A program made the position numbers and the translations under genes. Positions 1 to 4,751 of a DNA stretch of 7,786 bases are shown here, piece after piece; positions within the stretch are counted from its first letter, which is position 1, and each line of letters opens with the position of its first letter. The notes beneath the pieces were generated by a model that was not told the origin of the DNA, searched no databases, and worked only from the letters and a program-made list of their open reading frames with translations. Source of the stretch: Bacteroidales bacterium (GTDB lineage Bacteria; Bacteroidota; Bacteroidia; Bacteroidales; UBA7960). Where the stretch lies: the NCBI GenBank assembly GCA_007131895.1, contig SLPR01000450.1:1-7786 (forward strand), written 5' to 3'.

Positions 1-21
1 GTATTGCCAGGCAGGAAATAT

Positions 22-54
22 TTTGCAGGAAAAACCGTTATCCAATAGTTTTTG
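22..54 (+). promoter_or_regulatory. Candidate Bacteroidota-type promoter for the DUF3078 gene
   Basis: A TTTG at 22-25 is followed, 20 nt later, by TAGTTTTTG at 46-54. The first eight bases of that block match the TAnnTTTG -7 box at 7 of 8 positions, and the spacing fits the usual 19-21 nt between the -33 and -7 boxes in this phylum. Transcription would begin near 60, leaving a leader of roughly 15 nt before the ATG at 76. It would also place the in-frame TTG at 52 inside the promoter, so the ATG is the better start. The region is AT-rich, so a chance match is possible. Confidence 0.35.
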
Positions 55-75
55 ATTTATAATCTTGATACAATC

Positions 76-1995
76 ATGTTCTTAAATGTTTTTTGCCCTA
101 AAAGGTCAATAATCTTTTTTTTGTGTTTATTCCTGTTTTTCATTCCTGGTATCCATGCACAAAACAATGGGGAATCCATTGCTGAAGCAGATACCCTTGC
201 TGAACCGCCCATCCATTTTACACCGGGTTCGGCCTCTGAATTTATAAACAGGTCACTGGAAAATAAAGAATTGTGGAGGCCTGAAGGTGAAAACATGAGG
301 TTTGCACTCAAAAGACTCGCAGACCATTATAATGAACCCATCGATAGTATAATCAGCCGCCTTACCGCATTTGAATATGATTCTGTTGAGTTTGAAGCTA
401 CATCCCTCTCCCTTACTGATACTTTGCCTTTGAGGTGGCTAAACGAAACTACTTTTATGGTTGATACCGTCCCCATGGAGAGGGCGCCATTTATAACAAG
501 GGAAACAATACTTATAAATACCATTTCGCCCGGGGTAATGCCATTAAATGATACGATATCCGGTTTTGGCATTACTTCAGATTCTGTCAGAATCGAAAGA
601 GATACCATCCGTGAAACGGTTATTGACACATTGTTTCTCGGAACCCTTGGAATTCAGATCCACCAGGTGACTGAGGAAAGAATTGTACCTCCTGTTTTTT
701 TGCCGGGTGGCAACGAAACTTACAGGTTTCTTAGGGATTCCGCCGCAATAGTTATTTCCAAGCCCCGCAGGGCTATATTGGCAAGCAAAGAATCTCCTTT
801 TTTTATCCTTCCCAATACGAAAATGACCGATTCTCTTCAGCACGCCGTGAAAACCCTTGTCTCCTATACTGAAGTTCGCGATTCGGTATTGATTTTCATC
901 AGTGATATTGACAGGCAGCAAACACCTTACTGGCTCAGTGCCAAAGAGGATGAGATGCAGCGGTTCTGGGTAAAAAATGCCGCCCGTGACTCTATTACTC
1001 TTTGGGTGGGCAATCCCTTCAGGAACGAGCTTATGCTGTTGCTGGAGGACAATGTAAGTGTGGAACGGAGGGAAAAGATCCGAATGGATGATGTTCCGGT
1101 AACTACTTTGCGGCCCGACAGGTCGCTGGTGAGAATGACACCTTCGGATGAGATACCTATCTATTGGAAATATGGATTTTCCAGCACGTTTACGCTTAAT
1201 CAGACCTACTTCTCCAACTGGGCGCGTGGGGGTGAGAGTTCATTTGCAGGAAACCTGGATTTAAGGGGGAAAGCTGATTTCAATGATAAGGAAAAAAAAT
1301 TGCGATGGAACAGTGAAGGACGTTTAAGATATGGAGCCATAAGAACCGCAGAGCATGGCGTCAGAACCAATACCGACAACCTTGAGATAAACTCCCAGTT
1401 CAATACTGACCTGCGCGAAAAGCTTGACTTCAGCTCTGTGTTCTATTTTAAAACCCAGGTGGCCAAAGGATACAATTACCCCAATGACTCGGTGGTAGTG
1501 TCGCGATTTCTCAATCCTGGCGCTTTTACCCTGGGTGTGGGGGTGGAGTACAAACCTTTTGAGAAAACCAGCCTTAACTTTTCTCCCATTTCTTACAGAA
1601 ATACTTTTGTGCTGGATACTGCCGCTATCGATCAAACGGCTCATGGTATTGATGCTGACAAACGTTCACGGCAGGAACTGGGTGGACAGCTGGTAATACG
1701 CAACAGTGTAACCATCCTTGATGGACTTAATATTACCAATGCGGTGAGGATATTCTCCGGATACCTCGATAAGCCACAGAATATGGATATAGATTGGGAA
1801 ATTAACTTCGAAAAGCAGATAAGCTGGTTCTTTAAGGTGAGTTTGAATCTGCACACCATTTATGACGACGACATTCTGTTTCCTGTGCTTGATGCCAACA
1901 AAGAGCCTGTCTTGCTGCCTGACGGTACACCCAGAAGAGCTCCTAAAACACAGTTTAAGCAATTCCTGGGGCTTACCCTTGCTTTCAGGTTGTAG
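76..1995 (+). CDS. Secreted DUF3078-domain protein, probable outer-membrane beta-barrel
   Basis: This encodes a 639-residue protein. The frame is open back to a TTG at 52, but the ATG at 76 gives a normal signal peptide: Lys-Arg at residues 9-10, a Phe/Leu-rich core at about 12-24, and likely cleavage after Ala28 in IHA|Q. No Shine-Dalgarno is visible, as is normal in Bacteroidota. Residues 30-360 form a long mature region rich in Asp-Thr and Asp-Ser pairs with no domain I recognise. From about 363 the sequence has the DUF3078 pattern: YWKYGFSSTFTLNQTYFSNW, then GG, an RWNSEGRLRYG segment, a T-D-N-L-E-I segment and FKTQVAKGYNYPND. Alternating amphipathic strands continue to the C-terminus, LTLAFRL, as expected of an outer-membrane barrel. 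The molecular role of DUF3078 proteins is not established. It is a single gene converging on the TPR lipoprotein gene. The family call is firm; barrel topology is inference. Confidence 0.85.
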   Translation: MFLNVFCPKRSIIFFLCLFLFFIPGIHAQNNGESIAEADTLAEPPIHFTPGSASEFINRSLENKELWRPEGENMRFALKRLADHYNEPIDSIISRLTAFEYDSVEFEATSLSLTDTLPLRWLNETTFMVDTVPMERAPFITRETILINTISPGVMPLNDTISGFGITSDSVRIERDTIRETVIDTLFLGTLGIQIHQVTEERIVPPVFLPGGNETYRFLRDSAAIVISKPRRAILASKESPFFILPNTKMTDSLQHAVKTLVSYTEVRDSVLIFISDIDRQQTPYWLSAKEDEMQRFWVKNAARDSITLWVGNPFRNELMLLLEDNVSVERREKIRMDDVPVTTLRPDRSLVRMTPSDEIPIYWKYGFSSTFTLNQTYFSNWARGGESSFAGNLDLRGKADFNDKEKKLRWNSEGRLRYGAIRTAEHGVRTNTDNLEINSQFNTDLREKLDFSSVFYFKTQVAKGYNYPNDSVVVSRFLNPGAFTLGVGVEYKPFEKTSLNFSPISYRNTFVLDTAAIDQTAHGIDADKRSRQELGGQLVIRNSVTILDGLNITNAVRIFSGYLDKPQNMDIDWEINFEKQISWFFKVSLNLHTIYDDDILFPVLDANKEPVLLPDGTPRRAPKTQFKQFLGLTLAFRL

Positions 1996-2006
1996 GGAAG
2001 TGAGAA

Positions 2007-3176
2007 TCAGTTGAATTGTCGCTGAATGCTTCTGGCTTTGTCGCTTACGTTTAGAGCACGATAAAGTTGATAGAGTCGGAGCATGTGAGCCGGGTCATCG
2101 GGCCTTTTTTCATATGCTCTGTCAAGCCATTTAACTGCAGAGTCAAAAGCAGCAGCCGACTTGTCTCTCTTTTCAATTACTCTGCGGTTGCTTTGTAATT
2201 GAATGGTGGTTTGCTCAATTTCAACTCCCATATTGTAATAGCAGGTGGCAAGATTGAGATAGGCTTCCAGTTCGTCGGGTGCAATCTCAATGGCTTGTTT
2301 GTAGGCTTTTATGGCCAGGGGGTATTGTTCCGTTTTCTGGTAAATCAACCCCTTGGTAAAGTGAAATGAAGATTCAGAAGGGTTTTCAGAAGCAGCATTT
2401 TCCAACATTTCAATGGCCCCCTCAACATTTCCTTTTTCAAAAAACAATTCAGCAAGCAGCATCACCAGGGTTTCATTCTCTTCATAGTCCCTGATTCCTT
2501 CTGTCAAAACTTCCTCCGCACGGTCAATATCTTCTTTTTCAAGGTAAAGGTTAAACAGCAGGTGGGTTGTATTGGGGTTGTATCTTTTATCGTGAAGTTT
2601 TTGCAGGTAGGCTATCGCTTTGTCCTGATTGCCGTTTTCATAGGCTGCAAGAGCAGCATTAAAAGTTAGTTCTTTATCGATGGGTGCGTTCAAAACAGGT
2701 CCTTCATTGATTTTCAGTGCCTGTTCGAATGCTCTGAGTGATTCAGCGTATCTTTCTTCTTTAAACAGTCTTTCTCCTTTTTTCTTGAATTCATTGGACA
2801 ACTGAACATACCTGGGGGCCAGTTGCCGGTTGAGCCTGGCCCGGTTGTCGAGCCTGCGGGCTGTTTCGTAAGAGCTGATGGCCACATAAAGCTGGTTTGG
2901 GTAAAGCTCGTATTTGCTTTTGTCATTTTGTCTTCTCCCTTGGGTATAGGCTGTTTGAGCCAGTAAGCCCCGTGCAGACCAGGTCCTTGCCCATTGCGAT
3001 GATTCATCATCGGCAATCATCTCTTCAACCACCTCCTTGGCTTCTTCGAAGTTGCCTGCCTCGATAAGATGGTGAACTGCCATCAGGTTACTTCGTTGCA
3101 GTGGCGATAATACCCGGCATCCGGAAAAAAGAATTAATATGAGTAAAATACATGGAAGAATAAGTCGGTTGTTCAT
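2007..3176 (-). CDS. TPR-repeat lipoprotein
   Basis: This encodes a 389-residue protein starting at an ATG. The N-terminus is a lipoprotein signal peptide: a short n-region with Arg4, a hydrophobic core at 5-17 and the lipobox LFSGC, with Cys20 as the lipidated residue. The residue after Cys is Arg, followed by VLSP, so I see no Lys/Asp/Glu-rich surface-export signal; a periplasm-facing anchor is the simpler guess. Helical repeats with TPR spacing run through most of the mature chain, at about 130-160, 170-200, 203-233, 236-268 and 270-303. A clear one reads ERYAESLRAFEQALKIN, and another QYPLAIKAYKQAIEIAPDE. The last helices (304-389) are broken by a charged insert at about 318-345. TPR proteins act as protein-binding scaffolds; the partner here is unknown. 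It probably has its own promoter about 250 nt upstream and ends 11 bp from the convergent DUF3078 gene, but proximity alone does not show a joint role. Confidence 0.85.
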   Translation of the reverse strand: MNNRLILPCILLILILFSGCRVLSPLQRSNLMAVHHLIEAGNFEEAKEVVEEMIADDESSQWARTWSARGLLAQTAYTQGRRQNDKSKYELYPNQLYVAISSYETARRLDNRARLNRQLAPRYVQLSNEFKKKGERLFKEERYAESLRAFEQALKINEGPVLNAPIDKELTFNAALAAYENGNQDKAIAYLQKLHDKRYNPNTTHLLFNLYLEKEDIDRAEEVLTEGIRDYEENETLVMLLAELFFEKGNVEGAIEMLENAASENPSESSFHFTKGLIYQKTEQYPLAIKAYKQAIEIAPDELEAYLNLATCYYNMGVEIEQTTIQLQSNRRVIEKRDKSAAAFDSAVKWLDRAYEKRPDDPAHMLRLYQLYRALNVSDKARSIQRQFN

Positions 3177-3201
3177 CTGTTTAAAATTTTATTAATTCGG
3201 T

Positions 3202-3217
3202 TCCCGCTCATGCGGGA
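3202..3217 (-). repeat. Small perfect hairpin in TPR-gene leader
   Basis: TCCCGC and GCGGGA form a perfect 6-bp GC-rich stem with a 4-nt loop. It lies 25 bp upstream of the TPR start codon, inside the predicted leader. No T-run follows on either strand, so it is not a standard intrinsic terminator. It may stabilise the leader or be a processing point; function is unknown. Confidence 0.5.
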
Positions 3218-3328
3218 GAGGTCGCCAACAATATCCGAATTTTATGTTTTGCCTTGTTGCGAAATTATAATTATCCGCATGTGCGTCAATAGTTATTGTA
3301 TGGCTCGGTTCATCGTGATAATAGTTTA

Positions 3329-3357
3329 AAAACCCGGTAAATACAAAGGCCGGTTTT
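3329..3357. terminator. Weak terminator-like hairpin
   Basis: AAAACCCGG at 3329-3337 pairs with CCGGTTTT at 3350-3357 with one bulged C and a 12-nt loop. Read on the minus strand the right arm runs straight into five Ts; on the plus strand it ends in four Ts. This resembles a weak bidirectional intrinsic terminator. It could end methyltransferase transcripts reading through from 3513, or attenuate transcripts from the promoter at 3420-3427. The stem has only four GC pairs, so termination strength is uncertain. Confidence 0.3.
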
Positions 3358-3419
3358 GCATTACCCCTGAAGAAAACGAGGCAGGAGTGTCCGCATTGTA
3401 TTCCTGTGCAAATTTTTTG

Positions 3420-3427
3420 CAAAGATA
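3420..3427 (-). promoter_or_regulatory. TAnnTTTG promoter box, likely for the TPR lipoprotein gene
   Basis: Read on the minus strand the sequence is TATCTTTGCA, a perfect match to the Bacteroidota -7 consensus with the frequent CA that follows. The -33 region is poor: TTTT at 3450-3447, 19 nt away, is the best candidate. Transcription would start near 3412-3416 and give a TPR leader of about 235 nt. Confidence 0.5.
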
Positions 3428-3512
3428 ATGAGATTAGGCCTTTGTGAAAAGCCAGATCCAAAGGTTTAGTAATTATTAATGATAGCTGTGATTGCCGGTA
3501 TTGCTTTGTCTT

Positions 3513-4616
3513 TCAAGCTGAATGAGGTTGTTTCTGTAAAATCCATAACTCTGCTTTTTCTTCCTCACGTATTTTTTCCAGCCAGTTTTTTCGGGAGGAT
3601 GGTTTTTGTTGGATGGGTTTTTCAAGTTTCTCCACAAGTGCAAATCGCTTGTTCTGCGTAATTTCTTTTTCAACAGGGTGCTCATGGCTGATGCCTGCAA
3701 CACTTGCAAAGTTGGAAAAAAGGATGGCAATGGTAGTGTGCGAAGTGAGATGTTCATACCCCTGCCGGAAGAACTCATCAAAAAAGCCGGGTTCGTAATA
3801 CATGGCTTTATCGATGTTGGTGTGGGTGTCCATGGGCAGCCAGGGTGGATTGAAAACCAGTAGATCAGCAGTCTCTGATGCAATTGTTTCGAAAAAGGAT
3901 GTGTGCTGCAATTTCACCCTGGCCTCTGTCTTGTGTTTTTGCAGCTCCTCCCTTACACTCCATAAAGCATTGGGGTTGATGTCGGTGGCAGTTATAGTTT
4001 TTATTCCCCGCTTAAGCATGTAAAAAGTAAGTACCCCGCAACCCGTTCCCATGTCTATGGCTTTTTCAAATGGCGGATTGTCAGCCAGCCATTGGTCAAA
4101 AAGTTCCAGGTGTTCGGTGCGGGTGGGGAAATAGGTGCCATAGAAGGGATGTATTTTGTGATGCAGCCCGGGATAGAGAATCCCTTTTTCGAACCACTGC
4201 CGGGCACCGTTCATGCCAAGATAGTCGGTAAATGGGAGCAGGAAATCGGCTGAGTGGGAGTAAAACTCAATGAGCCAGGGATTTGCCGGAGCTTTTGCAA
4301 GGTCAGGATGGTGGTTGTGGATGCGGATGAATAGTTTTTCTGTCAGATAAACCATCTTCTCCCGGTTGATGCGCGAAGAGACATAATCTGTAATGGGGTA
4401 ACGCTCGTTTACCTGCTTTTTCAGCCAGCTGTAAAAGTCCATCGCTGTACCCCAGGTGCCCCGGAAGCAGAATTCTTCCCCCCTTTCAAGCTGCTTTAAC
4501 ATCTGGCGGTTATTGCTCGCAGCGGTGATGTGGGCGGGCACCTCTTCCACAGGTTTTGTTGCGGGGAATTGCAGGTTGAATTCAGTGGGATCCGGACGGG
4601 GCTTGTTTTCGTGCAT
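3513..4616 (-). CDS. Class I SAM-dependent methyltransferase with NPPW motif
   Basis: This encodes a 367-residue protein from the ATG at 4616. An upstream in-frame TTG at 4676 would add 20 residues, but that stretch lies in a repeat and across the promoter box, so I reject it. Residues 1-180 are a helical N-terminal region with no domain I recognise; it includes a FRGTWGT segment at about 51-57. The Rossmann core follows: SAM motif I DMGTGCGVL at 188-196, an acidic-loop segment TATDINPNAL at 209-218, and the catalytic-type motif NPPW at 256-259 preceded by ADLLVF. NPPY/F/W motifs occur in enzymes that methylate planar amide or exocyclic nitrogens, such as PrmC/HemK glutamine methyltransferases and N6-adenine methyltransferases. 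The C-terminus is rich in Lys and Glu. It may modify a protein glutamine, an RNA adenine or a small molecule; the sequence does not decide. It appears to be a single gene with its own promoter. Enzyme class is firm, substrate unknown. Confidence 0.85.
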   Translation of the reverse strand: MHENKPRPDPTEFNLQFPATKPVEEVPAHITAASNNRQMLKQLERGEEFCFRGTWGTAMDFYSWLKKQVNERYPITDYVSSRINREKMVYLTEKLFIRIHNHHPDLAKAPANPWLIEFYSHSADFLLPFTDYLGMNGARQWFEKGILYPGLHHKIHPFYGTYFPTRTEHLELFDQWLADNPPFEKAIDMGTGCGVLTFYMLKRGIKTITATDINPNALWSVREELQKHKTEARVKLQHTSFFETIASETADLLVFNPPWLPMDTHTNIDKAMYYEPGFFDEFFRQGYEHLTSHTTIAILFSNFASVAGISHEHPVEKEITQNKRFALVEKLEKPIQQKPSSRKNWLEKIREEEKAELWILQKQPHSA

Positions 4617-4628
4617 TGGAGTTTTTTG

Positions 4629-4636
4629 CAAATATA
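4629..4636 (-). promoter_or_regulatory. TAnnTTTG promoter box of the methyltransferase gene
   Basis: The minus strand reads TATATTTGCA, a perfect -7 box ending 12 nt before the ATG at 4616. Transcription should begin only about 4-8 nt before the start codon, making the mRNA nearly leaderless. The -33 region would lie at about 4655-4660, inside the foot of the first hairpin repeat, and has no clear TTTG. The position also argues against the TTG at 4676 as the start. Confidence 0.6.
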
Positions 4637-4651
4637 GTAATTTGTTGGGGG

Positions 4652-4690
4652 CAGGAACTGGAAACTTGCGCAGCAATTTCCAGCTTCCAG
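4652..4690 (+). repeat. 39-nt hairpin repeat, copy 1
   Basis: The element folds into a long hairpin. Its stem, from the foot up, is C-G, an A.A mismatch, GGAA/TTCC, CTGGAAA/TTTCCAG and TTGC/GCAA, capped by a GCA loop. It has a single bulged C on the left between the middle and tip stems (4665) and another on the right between the foot and middle stems (4684). That gives 15 bp plus the foot pair. It lies directly upstream of the methyltransferase promoter and in inverted orientation to copy 2. No T-run follows, so it does not look like an intrinsic terminator. The shape recalls REP-type elements mobilised by Y1 (RAYT) transposases, but I see no GTAG-type foot signal. Confidence 0.75.
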
Positions 4691-4706
4691 AGAAGTTGTC
4701 CTAAAC

Positions 4707-4745
4707 CCGGAAGCTTCCAGTTGCTTTGCAAGCTGGAAGTTCCTG
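4707..4745 (-). repeat. 39-nt hairpin repeat, copy 2 (inverted)
   Basis: Read on the minus strand this matches copy 1 at 28 of 39 positions without gaps. Stem blocks are GGAA/TTCC, CTTCCAG/CTGGAAG and TTGC/GCAA with an AAA loop, and both bulged C residues are in the same places. All eight differences within the middle stem form four compensatory base-pair changes; the other three differences are in the loop (two) and at the foot mismatch. It starts 6 nt past the stop codon of the polymerase gene, so it could also protect the 3' end of that mRNA. No T-tract follows on the minus strand. Confidence 0.75.
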
Positions 4746-4751
4746 GTCATC

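Larger units (their letters stand above)
3177..3512. other. 336-bp non-coding region between methyltransferase and TPR genes
   Basis: No convincing gene lies here. The only sizeable open frame (minus strand, 3461-3192, 89 codons) starts with TTG, has no internal ATG, contains a perfect promoter box and resembles no family I know. The stretch is AT-rich. It contains the probable TPR promoter at 3420-3427, an imperfect hairpin at 3329-3357 and a tight hairpin at 3202-3217. A long TPR leader, a small RNA, or the 3' tail of the methyltransferase transcript could all occupy it. Confidence 0.5.

Noticed and set aside
48..58. Shared 11-mer AGTTTTTGATT upstream of the DUF3078 gene (plus strand) and of dnaE (minus strand, 7724-7714)
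   Set aside because: It is low-complexity and AT-rich; the dnaE copy is formed by the centre and arm of the palindrome and lacks a -33 box, so chance is likely.
52..75. TTG start eight codons upstream of the DUF3078 gene
   Set aside because: The TTG falls inside the candidate -7 box, and the ATG at 76 gives a better signal peptide.
1985..2035. Possible terminator between the convergent DUF3078 and TPR genes
   Set aside because: Only a weak partial dyad (GAATCAG with CTGAATG) is present, with no T-run; the gap between stops is just 11 bp.
3192..3461. 89-codon minus-strand open frame between the methyltransferase and TPR genes
   Set aside because: It starts with TTG, has no internal ATG, runs across a perfect promoter box and two hairpins, and matches no family I know; more likely leader or intergenic DNA.
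4617..4676. TTG-started 20-residue extension of the methyltransferase
   Set aside because: It overlaps the hairpin repeat and the TATATTTG promoter box; the ATG at 4616 lies just downstream of the predicted transcription start.
4652..4745. Hairpin pair as a standard intrinsic terminator for dnaE
   Set aside because: The stems are strong but no U-tract follows on the minus strand, and the paired inverted copies with covariation fit a repeat element better.
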